Part shown: positions 22,107 to 33,111 of the stretch, piece after piece
Numbering within the stretch: the first letter of the stretch is position 1
Layout: the number at the start of each line of letters is the position of its first letter
Assembly (NCBI GenBank): GCA_029204225.1
Contig: MU832569.1
Span: 1 to 64,000, forward strand
Direction of reading: 5' to 3'
Origin: Diphasiastrum complanatum
Taxonomy: Eukaryota; Streptophyta; Lycopodiopsida; Lycopodiales; Lycopodiaceae
DNA length: 64,000 nt
Notes under the pieces: model-generated
Database searches by the model: none
What the model was told of the DNA's origin: nothing
What the model saw: the letters and a program-made list of their open reading frames with translations, nothing else
Program-made: the position numbers and the translations under genes

Positions 22107-22929
22107 CTCTTCCGCTGACATCATATCAGATCAAGGTTTTTGTACTTCATGGTACTTGCATGATCTTCCTGGTCCTTTGGAGCGTGAAGGTCGAAAAGTG
22201 TCGCGAAGATTTTCATGTCACGCTTCGAGTCGTTTGACTTTCTTCTGCTATATCACGAAAATTTTTCTTTCGCGAACTTTTCGCGTTCGTGTCTATTTCC
22301 AACTACATTGTCTCATGATAGGATGTGGAAAGTGGATTTGTACATGGCTATGTGTAGTGCATCTTATGATAGATCGACTTATCCTGGTGAAACTGTTTCG
22401 TTGCGCAACCGAGGGTGATACTAGAATTCAGGCTTTCTTAGTGAATGGTGCTACTGAGGCTCATTAGTGTACTCTTTTGGAGAGAATTCACACACCTACC
22501 TGGGAACTTGCACAAGTCTAGAGCTTGCCAAAAATAGACTATGCAAGTATTTGAGGAAAGATCAAGAATTTGTACCAGTAAATTTTGAGGAGGTTGCTCT
22601 GTATCTCTCACCTTCTCTGGACTTTTCTGATGTTTTTGGAACCTCTGGTCCTTAGGGCAAAAGGACCTCGAACCTATTTGCATAGGCCATGTTTGATAAT
22701 TTAGGGGGTCTTTTTCAAATTCTTGGTCAAGAGGTGTAAGTAGAGTATTCGCAAGAAATCGTTTAGAGATATTTTAGCTCTGTGCGAATACTTACCATAA
22801 TGAAATATGCAAAAATAGCCATTTTTGTTTTGTATCTTACCACTGGTGATAACATAGAGTCTCATAATGTTTTCGAGATATTCCAATGAAATCTGATCCT
22901 TGTTTGACATGTTTGGCATTGTTGACATG
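22107..22929. other. Unassigned sequence between LTR-like block and copia-2
   Basis: A plus-strand frame near 22310-22680 has short coding-like runs (HDRMWKVDLYMAMCSASYDR), but it is broken and I do not recognise it. It may be interior sequence of the element belonging to the LTR at 21537-22106. Confidence 0.35.
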
Positions 22930-22959
22930 CCACTGTCATTTGCCTCACTAGAGTCTCAC

Positions 22960-24000
22960 GTTCTCATATTACCACTTGAGGGTGGCAGAACCTGGATAGG
23001 CCTCTTCATCGACAGTCTCAAGATTTGAAGGCAATGGATTGATCCCCATCGGTCAGTAGTAACTCAGCATACAAAACTTTCACTCAAAAAACTCAACGTT
23101 TGTTAGCTTGAGATTATGACATGCCATTTGCTCCTTGCCATCTGAACGCTCTTAACATACCATTGAACTCCTTACGAGAAAAGTAGCTGTCTCAGGCAAA
23201 TTTGTTACAAAACTGAAAATTTGTGTGAAGAACGTACTCGCCCACTGAATGGTTCCCAAAAGAAGTAGAATGGTCATTCCATACTTTTCCAGCATGTTAG
23301 TGAGATATCATTGTTGACTGATGAAATTATATCTGCTGGGCCAATCTTGATAGATTTGGATTCCGAGACAGTAGTGGGCTGGACCCATATCAATCATTCA
23401 TGTACTCATGTGCTAGCATGCATTTTGTATCCTTCAATAAATTCAAATTGTTACTAAACAGTAACGTATCATCGACATAAAGAGTGATGATAATGAAGGA
23501 ACTGGCAACAGACTTGAAGTAAACATTCGAGTCTGCTGAGTTTGGAATAAAATCATTCTCGATTATAAATGCATTGAATTTTTGAATCCAGGCTCTTGGT
23601 GACTGTTTCAAAACATAGAGAGCCTTGTGAGTTTTGCACACTAGGTGCTCCTTACCCTTCAGTTCATATCCCTCTGGCTACGACATATAGATTTCCTCTT
23701 CGATAGTCCTGTTGAGGAAGGCAGTTTGGACATCCATTTGATGGACTTCGAGATCGGCTACAACTACAAAGGAGAGTAGTAGTCAAATCAAAGTATGCTT
23801 GACAACAAGACTGAAGGTCTTTGAATAATCCATATCTGGAACCTGGGAGAAGCCTTTGGCGACAAGCCTGGCCTTGTATCAATTTAATCTTCCTTCAATA
23901 TCAAACTTTGCTTTGAATATCCATTTGCATGGAATTGGATTTCAATCCTTTGGTAGCTCAGTAACAGTCCATGTTTGATTCTTGATAAGAGAATCAAATT
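22960..24000 (-). pseudogene. Copia-2 reverse transcriptase remnant
   Basis: Fragments are visible around 23882-23664 and clearly at 23641-23390: ALYVLKQSPRAWIQKFNAF and TLYVDDTLLFSNN (catalytic YVDD). Further left the sequence reads MGPAHYCLGIQIYQDW and SNLETVDEEAYP before similarity is lost. Confidence 0.78.
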
Positions 24001-24533
24001 CAGTGTCCGTTGAAGCTTTCCAGTGGTTAGCATCAGGTGTCAACATTGCCTCAGAAACAATGGTTGGTTCCCGTAAAAAGTAGCATGTTGGATCATCCAT
24101 AAATTGGAATGGAGGCTATCTAGATCAGTTCAATCTTCTGGGTTGAACTTCAATCCTCTGATGTGGTTTGACTTGTCAAGGTTCAGACTCGTTGTCGGAG
24201 TCAATGTCAAGCTTGTGATCAGTCCCAAGTTCGAAGTTGTCAACTATGGGATTGGAAGTCGATGGAGATTTTCCCTTGTGGTTGAAGAATTGGTCTTCCG
24301 CAAAAATGACGTCTCTACTAGTGAACGATTTCTGAGTGTCCATGTTGTAGAGCTTGTATGCCTTGTGATCTGGAAATTAGCCAATGAAGATCGACTTTCT
24401 GCTGGTGTCATCCAGCTTCTTCCTTAGATCTTCAGGGATCTGAGAGTAAGCAATGCATCCAGACACTCAAATATGCTTGAGTGATGGCTTTGATCCTGTC
24501 CATAGCTTATGAGGTGTATTGTCATTCAGGGCC

Positions 24534-25178
24534 TTAGTGATGGATCGATTTTGTAGATAGACAGTTGTAATAATAGCTTCTGCCCAAAAAAAAATTTGGA
24601 AGAGAGGCATGGGCTAGCATGCTCTGGGCATGTTTGATGAGTCTTCGATTCCTCTCAACTACACCATTGGACTGAGGTGAGTAGTTGGTTGTGTATTGTT
24701 TATGTATTCCATTGGCCTTGCAGAAGTCCTTGAATTCGATGGAGAAGAATTCTCCCCCTCCATCAAATTGTAGAGCTTTGATCTCCCCCTCCATCTATAC
24801 ATAGAGCTTTGATCTTTCTCTGGGTCTGGTAGATGCCTTGAACTGTTTGAAAAACTTGAATGCTTCAGATTTGTTCTTCAAGAAATATGTGACAGTCCTA
24901 TGAGAGAAATCATCAGTAAAAGTTAGAAAATAAACAGCTTCTCCTATCGAAACAGTCAACATTGGGCCACAAATGTCACTATGTACAAGATCAAGCAAAC
25001 GTCTAGCAGTATGAACTGAATCATAGATGAAAGGACTTCTAGCATGCTTGCTGATAATACAGCTTTCACAAGGAGAAGTCAGTTTGCTAACAGAAAGAAG
25101 ATCTTGTACTAAATTCAGAGTAGACATTTGTTGAATACCATTGAAATTTTGATGGCCTAATCTAAAATGCCAAATCAT
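24534..25178 (-). pseudogene. Copia-2 integrase
   Basis: Two abutting frames. 25178-24795 has the zinc region IWHFRLGHQN...CESCIISKHARSPF and VHSDICGPM. 24794-24534 has LQFDGGGEFFSIEFKDFCKA and YSPQSNGVVERNRRL, so the DDE residues can be traced. A local duplication of CTCCATC...AGAGCTTTGATCT (about 24758-24812) breaks the frame between the second Asp block and the first half. Confidence 0.82.
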
Positions 25179-25929
25179 ATCATTCGATTCAAAAGTAGAC
25201 GTATGAAGAGCTTGACTATTTGTCGAATATGGTGCAGCCCTTTGTATCGAATTTAGCCCTACGACTAGAATTAGTGATTTTACTTATTGAAAGTAGATTT
25301 TTGGTGAGGTTAGGAACATGGAGAACATTGGACAACAACTTTACATCACCTTTCTTGAATTTGACTTTGACTATTCATTCACATTCGATAGAATGAAATG
25401 AGTTGTCTCCAAGTTGCACAACTCTTGAGTGGGTGAATGATTTGTAGTCCTGGAACCAGTCTCGATGGTGAGTCATGTGTTGAGTTGCTTCGGAGTCCAG
25501 ATACCAGGAGTCGATATCCTACTGCTCTCCAACCTTGGTCATGAAGGCTGCTTCATCTTCCTCTTGTTCTTGGATCAAAGCACTGCTTGTAACAACATTG
25601 GCTTGTTGTAGAAACTACTTCTTCTTCTCATTGTTGTACTTCAAAGTTCGACAGTCCTTGATAAGATGGCCGATCCTCTTACAGTTTTTCAGAATAGTTT
25701 CTGCATTGGCTAGAATGTTGAAGATCCTAAAGTTGATGGTGTGTTTGATACAGGCTGCTGCATGTTGCTCCTCTTGTTAGTGTCTAAATGTCTGATTTTT
25801 CTTTGTGTACAAAGCTTGTGGATCCGATCCCGAGCTGGAGGAGGAAGCATTCCTTCTGATCTCCTCTTGTAGTAGCATTAAGATGATAGAGTGAGATGTT
25901 GCTGGGTCGAAATAGCCATTACCCAAGTT

Positions 25930-26337
25930 TCATAGGCATCCAGGGAGACTCGATAATAGAGTCATTACTACATTAAAATCTTCAGTGATTGAGCCGGTTG
26001 CAGTCATCCGCTCCAAAAGGTTCTTGAAAGTGTTGAGATGGCTTGAAACACTATCTGCATCAGACATTCTAAGACTGAAGAATTGCTTCCTCAAATGGAG
26101 TTGGAAAGTGGCATCTCTGATGTCGTAGAGAGTTGCTAGGATGTCCCATGCATCCTTAGCGGTCTGCATAGCACGTATGGAGCTAATCTGAGAGTCTTTG
26201 ATATTGAGAGTGATCAAGGCAAATGCCTTGCCATCCCTCTGTCTCCATTTGGTGATGTTGGCTGCATCAACCTCTAGTTTGACCTCAGTTCCATCAACGA
26301 TGTCCCACAATTTTTTGGCAAGTAGAACTACTTTCAT
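25930..26337 (-). pseudogene. Copia-2 gag
   Basis: An open frame of 135 codons with LLAKKLWDIVDGTE, WRQRDGKAFALITLNI and AKDAWDILATLYDIRD, the standard N-terminal copia gag (UBN2-like) pattern. Upstream the frame is broken, and downstream the nucleocapsid region is degraded. It shares its layout with the gag at 32208-32504. Confidence 0.82.
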
Positions 26338-26554
26338 CTTGAGGTTCTAGAGATGGTAGTTCTCTCCATCGAGTTTGTCGATCACAGATGAACTAGAAGA
26401 CAGATCCATTCTAGTGTAGAGAGCTAGATTGTTGGTAGAAACAACGATATCAGAATACTATTGGCTGCGCACTTGCTGAGATGATATCTTGGTAGAAACA
26501 AGACTAATAACCTGCAATAGAAGTATAGATTACTGAACCACCCGCTCTGTTACC

Positions 26555-26860
26555 ATGTAGGAAATCGGTGGAATACTATGGTATCAAATTAGTAGAACTC
26601 TGATTATAACAGAAGCTCTGATACCATGCCAAAAATGTAGAGGATCAGAGAACTCATTGACTGATACCGAATCAAGAGAGCTCTAGTAGAAACAAATGCT
26701 CTGATATCGGATCGATAATGGTAGTATAGTAGTGAAAGTGGAGAAATGGATGGTGTAGGATCGGAAGTACAACAATTACCAGCAAAACCTCTATTTCCCA
26801 TAAGATTATCAAGAACTAATAGACCACGTATTAGGTATATCAATGAGTTTGCAGCCTACC
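26555..26860 (-). repeat. Copia-2 LTR (partial)
   Basis: It starts TGTAGGAAATCGG next to the primer site and is cut near 26860 by an unrelated plus-strand copia fragment. Its reverse complement matches about 37200-37431. Within it lies an internal second copy of a primer-site-like sequence (ATGGTATCAGAGCTT in minus sense). Confidence 0.7.
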
Positions 26861-26869
26861 TTGTTCAGG

Positions 26870-27650
26870 AGTTGACGATTATCAAAGAGGCACTTAGTTA
26901 GCCCGATTCCGATCTTTGGAAAAAAAAACTATGGATAAAGAGTATTCATCTCTTACCAAGAACCAGACATGGACGATTGTCAAATTACCTGCTAGCAGAA
27001 ACGTACCAGACCAGACATAGCTTTTGCAGTCAGCTCCCCAAGTCAGTTTATGACTAACCCACATTGGAAGGCTCTTATCAGAGTCATGAGATATCTTCGA
27101 GCTACTATGGACTTTTGCATTTGTTATGGAACAATCGACAACGACAATCTCAATTTACTCAGTGGTTACACAGATGCAAGTTGGGCAGGAGATGTGGACA
27201 CCCGTAAATCCACTTTTGGATTTACATTCTTCCTCAACAATGGTCCTATTTTCTGGAACAATCGCAAAAAATCTTTGATAGCTCTATCTTTTACAGAATC
27301 AGAGTATATCACAGCCTCACAAGCTACAAAGGAAACAATTTGGTTGAGAAACTTACTTTCCGATATCAGTCTAAATCAATATGCTCTGACATTCTTATTT
27401 TGTGATAATGAAAGTGCCATTGCCTTGTCAGCCAACCCTAGATTTCACTCTAGATGCAAGCACATTGAATCAAGTATCACTATGTTAGAAGCAAAGTTCT
27501 CAACAAAGAGGTCAAATTGTAGTACTTTCGAACACAAGGTATGACAACATATATTTTTACCAAAGCATTAAGCTTGGATGCACACAGAAAGTTCTATACA
27601 AAACTAAGTTTTAAAGGTCAAGGCATTCATGGATTTAGATTAAGGAGGAG
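26870..27650 (+). pseudogene. Copia fragment: RT start joined to RNase H
   Basis: Plus strand. EYSSLTKNQTWTIVKLP (RT N-terminus) is fused directly to the later PDIAFAVSSPSQFMTNPHWK region, so most of RT is deleted. The 27050-27544 frame then gives SGYTDASWAGDVDTRKSTF, LIALSFTESEYITASQATKE and the RNase H end. It is closely related to 34240-35730 (same family as copia-3). It is followed by a purine tract, AAGGAGGAG (27642-27650), and an LTR. Confidence 0.85.
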
Positions 27651-28670
27651 TGTTGGATTATTCTCCTACTAATCGACTAATCGATATTTTAATCTTCGTC
27701 CAACTTTTATCCAGACCTGCAATTTTTTTTGTGTTTTTACACAGTCTGCAAAATACTCAAAAACGGCTCACAATGTCAGCAATTTCAGAAATTTCGTCTT
27801 TTGGGATTTTCTCACACTTCAGATTTTTCGCAAAATGTCAGATGCCTCAAATGTTAAGAAAATAATATTGGCGAAGACCTTTGCAATATTCGCATTTTTC
27901 GCATAATAGTTGAGGTTCATTCTTGCAAGGTTAGAGTTACGTTCAAATTTGCAGACAGAGTGTTTACGACCAAAGCCACTAACTTGCATTTATTTATCAG
28001 CAAGTAGTTTCTAAAAAGTCCTAACTGGATGGATGCCAACACATCACAGCCAATTGGATGATGCATTTGACGACCTAATTGCTTAGTATATATAGATGTT
28101 CATATTCCTACATCTTAAGCATAAGATCAATCCGCAAGTATTGAATAATTAGCATTCTCTCTCTCAAGCCTTCAAGCTTGGACACTCTTCAACATTGTAG
28201 CTCACTTCTTTAGAGTTGATTAGACATTGCTATTGCGCTTACTGCTTATCAGTAGTTGTGCTTAATTCAGACTTATATTTAGTCGCTCAGAGATAACTTA
28301 GAGTACGCGGCTCCGATCCGCAACTTGTTGTACTCATTTACCTCTATTTCATTTTCATACTAAATCAATACTATCATCTTATTGCATTCAAGTTTGTATC
28401 ATAATGTATGCATTTCTGTAGTTCTTCACAACTGATTATTTGTCTGATAATTCAATGCTTAATGTCTAGCTACGTAACTATAGTACTAATGATTCCAAAG
28501 CTAGTTACTATATTGTTTTGTTCGAAATTAATAGGCGTAGTCATGCATAAAGAAAGAGAAAAATAGTCTATTCTATTGCGCATGATAAGTTTTAATTCTT
28601 GTCGTTTGAAGTCTTTTTATTCGAATTCTATTCGATCTATCTTTTTACACCTCTTTCTAATAGATGACAC
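27651..28670 (+). repeat. 3' LTR of the copia-3 family (diverged)
   Basis: It begins TGTTGGATTATTCTCC directly after the purine tract. The middle and end correspond to the copia-3 5' LTR (TAGGCGTAGTCATGC, then TTACACCTCTTT...GACACC). The 3' boundary is approximate; the sequence switches to a different family's gag near 28675. Confidence 0.65.
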
Positions 28671-28674
28671 CGAA

Positions 28675-29030
28675 GAAATGGCTGCAACCACTGGCAAAGA
28701 GCTACAAGAATGGAGAGAAAAAGAACGACAAGACAGTAGCCGTATTGTCATCAACTAAGTGGGATGCATTACTTACCAAGTTCCAAACCGTAAATCACGC
28801 AGCCAAATAGTGCTTCTCAAATACCAGCTAATAAACCTACGATGGGATGGCAAAGACCTCACATCTTTTATCAGAAAGATGAAGGGTCTGTTCCTTTTGT
28901 TACACAATGCCGGAACAGACAATGTCATATCAATAGAAAAGCAGCTCACCTATTTGCTACGAGCTTGACCAAGATCCTTCTAGACGACCCGAATGTTGCC
29001 ACGTTTTCAAGCAGATTCAATCGTTAGAGG
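28675..29030 (+). pseudogene. Copia-1-family gag fragment, plus strand
   Basis: TGKELQEWREKE, then LINLRWDGKDLTSFIRKMKG and NVISIEKQLTYLL closely parallel copia-1 gag ([42 protein letters not shown]). Stops and frameshifts are present. It is fused directly to the end of a different family's LTR, a mosaic junction. Confidence 0.78.
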
Positions 29031-29860
29031 TCTAAAAAATGTGTCGACAGATCAACACCTGCTCAATGGCCAACAAAGGGCTATGATACTTCTGCAATCT
29101 ATGAGCTTCATAGTCTGGTAGCAACGCTTGTTTCTTTGCAAAGAACATGGTTTGTGTTTCTGATATTCTCTCTCAACTGGTTTTAGCAGTGATCAATTTG
29201 CCCATACTTTTTGCTCTCATTGGTGATTAACTGTATACACTTCCTTTCATTAGCACGATGAAGCAACTTGAATAACTCGGATCAACGATGATGGTCTTGC
29301 TAGCAGCTGTGATATCAGTGATGGTTATACACTCTTCTCAGGAATTCATGTCTTCATAAAATCTTATAGTGAATTCCTCCAGTGAAGCTACTTCTGAGTG
29401 CTGTCTTGTTAGGCAACAATAAGTCCTTCCTTTGGCATACTCCAATTTTCAGCAAGGAAGCTTGTGCATTGATATCTCTCCAAGATTCACATAGATTTTT
29501 GCTCATCAACAGAAACAACCTGTGTATATAAATACATTTTGCAGTTTTGGATCTCTATTCTCACAAAGAAAGTTCTACTTAACTCAAGCTTACACTCCAC
29601 TAATCGGAAGTGATATTGATCCTAAACATTCCTCTCATTTTTGTCTCGAACGTCCTCACTCCATTCTTGTAGAGCATTCAACGGCCTTCTTCCTAATCTA
29701 TTTCACGGCTTTTGCTTGGCTAATCGTAGTACCTGCCATCAGTTTCTGGTCTATTTAGGTCCTCTTGGCTAATCTCAGTAGATGCCATTCCTCACCCTTC
29801 AGCTAGGTGTGTAAGTCATTTCAAGCTATTTTTTTACCTTCTTCAGTTCTGTGAGCAAGT
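29031..29860. other. Unassigned stretch
   Basis: No domain or repeat recognised. It leads into the GTGCGAGTCATT-rich array. Confidence 0.5.
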
Positions 29861-30990
29861 ACCTCTACACTTCAAAGTTTGTTCTGCGAGTCTTCACATG
29901 AGGTGTTGTGCGAGTCATTTCTGAGTCATTACCTCTACAATTGTCTGTTGTGCAAGTCATTTTTGAGGTGTGCAAGTCATTTTTGTCAAATTCTGTCATT
30001 ACCTCTACACTTCAAGGTTTGTTGTGCGAGTATTCACACGAGGTGTTGTGAGAGTCATTTCTGAGTCATTACCTCTGCACTTCACGGTTTGTTGTGCGAA
30101 TTACTCAACCTTCAGTCAGGTGTGCGAGTCATTTTTTACTTGTTTTTTGCATTGTTCCCTTGTGCAAGTCATTTCTAGCTCTTTTGGAAACCTTTCAAAC
30201 TTGTGCAAGTCATTTTCGGGTTTGTGCGAGTCATCATGAGATGTTTTTCACCTCCTGACCTGTACGAGTCATTTTAGCCTATGCGGGTACTGAGCTTCTT
30301 ATGCGAGTCAATTTAAGCCTGTGCGGGTACTGAACGTCTTATGCGAGTCATTTTTGCTTGGGAGGGTACCGACCTTTTTGTGCGAGTCATTTTAGCCTGT
30401 GCAGGTACTGATCTACTTATGCAAGTCATTTTAGCATGTGCGGGTACTGAGCTTCTTATGCGAGCCATTTTAAGCATGTGCGAATACTGTACGTCTTATG
30501 CGAATCATTTTGCCTGAGAGGGTACCAACCTTTTTGTGTGAGTCATTTTAGCCTGTGCGGGTACTGAGCTTCTTACGCAAGTCATTTTAGCCTGTGTGGG
30601 TACTGATCTTCTTACGAGTCATTTTAGCTTGTGCGGGTATTGAGCTTCTTATGCAAGTCATTTTAGCCTATGCGGGTACTGAGCTTCTTATGCGAGTCAT
30701 TTAAAGCCTATGCGGGTACTGAACGTCTTATGCGAGTCATTTTTGCCTGGGAGAGTACCGACCTTTTTGTGCGAGTCATTTTAGCCTGTGCAAGTACGGA
30801 ATGTCATATTGGAGTCATTTTTGCCTGTACGGGTACCGACCTTCTTATGCGAGTCATTTTTCGGAGTATACACGCCTGTGCGAGTAGTATGTTCCCTTGC
30901 GTGAGTCATTTCTGGTTCTTTTGGAAATCTTTCAAACCTATGCGAGTCATTTCCAGGTCTGTGTGAGTCATTTTGTTCCCCTGTGCGAAA
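29861..30990. repeat. Two-part tandem repeat with higher-order structure
   Basis: The first part (29861-30240) has ~150-bp units containing ACCTCTACACTTCA(A)GGTTTGTTGTGCGAGT and GAGTCATTTCTGAGTCATT. The second part (about 30270-30870) has around fifteen ~40-bp units of the form TGCGAGTCATTTTAGCCTG plus TGCGGGTACTGAGCTTCTTA. Unit subtypes (GAGCTTC, GAACGTC, GACCTTTTTGT, GATCTxC) recur in a similar order, which indicates amplification in blocks of several units. All of it lies immediately upstream of the copia-3 5' LTR. Confidence 0.9.
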
Positions 30991-31001
30991 GGAGCAGTGT
31001 C

Positions 31002-32051
31002 TGTTGGATTTGTTTCCTCTACTCTCCTAATCCCATTTTAATCTACCTCCATTCATGTTGCATATTTACTCGTGTTGTCGCGCAGTCGGCATATTAACAT
31101 GCAAATTCTCATAGGCGATGAAAAGACGAAAAGCAAAGGCTGACGTCGCACTCTTTTCATGCTCACCCCATGCAGCTGTGCTAACAGACTGGACAACGAT
31201 TGCAACGACCCACGATCTCCTACAGACAACATATCCACCCTGTACTTTCTTCATCTGCACACCTGTAATATTATGTATATAGATATTGAATACCATTTGT
31301 GTATAAGGTTGAATTGCTGGACGATTGAGTCCTGACGAAAAAGATGAGAAGAGAAGAGTATATGTAGATTAGCATCAAAAGCTTATCAGCGAGACAGATG
31401 AAGTAGATGCCTCGTGCATTGATTCTTTATTGTCAGCAATAAGGTTTAATTCCTTTACAGATTGAATAAGCTTTGTAGAGCACGCGGTTGCATCTGCTAT
31501 TGTCTTGTGCTCTACCGCATTATTGACATGTATACTTGATATACTTAATCTGATAACAGTTCTTTGTTCTGCGTTCAGATCTGTGTTAATATTGTTATGC
31601 TTATTATTCATTATGTCTGCTCTTTCTAGTTGCTCATTTTGGTAATAGACGACTAACATTTAGTCTTGTCTTTCGCGAATCTTTCGCGACTAATTATCAG
31701 TCGAGCACAGTCTAGCTCCTCGCAAATTATTCGCGACATATAATTTGTCTTGCTATTCACGACAAATTATTCTTCTGGCACATCATTTATTAATGTTTGG
31801 CTGCATAATCAAGAATGACCGTGATTTCCATCGCTAACGTTTTGTTCATTCTGATAGGCGTAGTCATGCTTACGGAGAGAGTCGTATAGCTCATTCCGTT
31901 GTGCACGAACACTTTCTCTTCGAGTTCATTTCTGTTCGAGTTCGTTTCTCGTTCATGTTTCGTTTCTCGTTCGTGTTCATCTTACCCCTTTTTGAGCTAA
32001 TTTTTTGTTTCTCACACACGACACCCTCTTTTTTTCTCTCTCTCTCCAACA
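31002..32051 (+). repeat. Copia-3 5' LTR
   Basis: It begins TGTTGG and ends CCAACA, a 6-bp terminal inverted repeat, about 1,050 bp long. It contains TTCGAGTTCGTTTCTCGTTC-type tandem units near its 3' part and ends in a TTTTTTTCTCTCTCTC tract. Confidence 0.93.
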
Positions 32052-32207
32052 TGGTATCAGAGCTATTTTCATAGCTTGATAATCTTCCACAGTACAAGAC
32101 TCTACTAGCCGATAGAGTAATTGTTTTCTTGTTCTGTATTTTCAGTATCAGATTTTCATACTTAAGTCACTGATAGTTTCTCCTATCACTTAGACTAATT
32201 CTTTCAC

Positions 32208-32680
32208 ATGGATTCCCAAGGGAAAGCCAGTCCTATCATGGACAAGCTTGATGGAGCCAATTACCATCTGTAAAAATTTGAGATGAAAACTAAACTAATG
32301 GCTAAAGAATTATATGACGTTGTTATAGGTGCAGAAGAGAAATCCGAAGCAGACGATGCAGCAATCGTCAGATGGAAGCTGAAGGATGGAAAGGCTTTCG
32401 CGTTGATCATCCTCAACATCACGGATACCCAGATCGGCCATGTATTCGAGGCTCATACATTGAAAGAAGTCTGGGACATCTTGAGCACACTATACAAAGT
32501 GTGAAATATAGCTTCCAAGCTACATCTCAGAAAGAAATTCTAATCCCTCAAGATGACGAATGGTGATTCTTTACAGAATCACATTAATCAATTCAAGAAC
32601 CTGCTAAGACAAATGGCCACTGTCGAATCTGTCATAGATGATCAAGACGCAGTGATGTAGCTGCCTACAAGCTTGCCAAG
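32208..32680 (+). pseudogene. Copia-3 gag
   Basis: ATG at 32208 (MDSQGKASPIMDKLDGANYH) is followed by a TAA, then the frame continues as KTKLMAKELYDVVIGAEE to VWDILSTLYKV (32283-32504). A frameshift follows, with LHLRKK and NHINQFKNLLRQMATVES visible in other frames. The usual CCHC knuckle and linker before protease are missing. Confidence 0.85.
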
Positions 32681-32689
32681 CTCGTCTTC

Positions 32690-33109
32690 ATGATCAACCA
32701 TCAAGGAGCATCTGGCGATAGTTCTTGGTTCCTGGAATCCGGAGTCACTCAACATATGACTAGCCTCATTAGCTGTTTTGAGTCCTATACGTCTTACAGT
32801 ACCCAAAAATATGTCCACCTTGGTGACAATAGCACACAACCCATTAAAGGTGGCACTGTAAGATTAAGCTTTGCTAATGATCAGTCTAAGCTACTCTCTA
32901 AAGTCCTTTATGTACCAAATTTATCTACGAATCTGCTCTTTGTAAGCAGACTCACAGATCTAGGACACAGAGTAGAATTCAAATGTGATCAGTGTAAAGT
33001 AGTTGATAGGACAGGCAAGATCCTAGCACTCGAAAAGAGACATGGATACTTGTACAAATTGAGTCATTGCTTTTCTACCTCTAGCCATTACTTCTATTCA
33101 TTCAAATAA
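32690..33109 (+). pseudogene. Copia-3 protease with altered active site
   Basis: The frame reads SSWFLESGVTQHMTS where active copies have W(L/Y)LDSGATQHM, so the catalytic Asp is Glu and Ala is Val. The following KVLYVPNLSTNLLFVSRL block is intact. A true aspartic protease needs the Asp, so this copy is expected to be inactive. Confidence 0.85.
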
Positions 33110-33111
33110 AG

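Larger units (their letters stand above)
22930..26554 (-). mobile_element. Copia-2, 3'-truncated, minus strand
   Basis: Minus-strand pieces in order are gag (26337-25930), protease remnant (around 25500-25200), integrase (25178-24534), and RT (about 24000-22960). No RNase H or left LTR is found, so the 3' part is lost. The primer-site-like TGGTAACAGAGC (in minus sense, 26543-26554) abuts a right LTR starting at 26555. Frames are broken repeatedly. Confidence 0.82.

Noticed and set aside
30270-30870. CRISPR-like spacing of ~40-bp repeats
   Set aside because: Whole units are similar, so there are no unique spacers, and the context is a plant nuclear genome.
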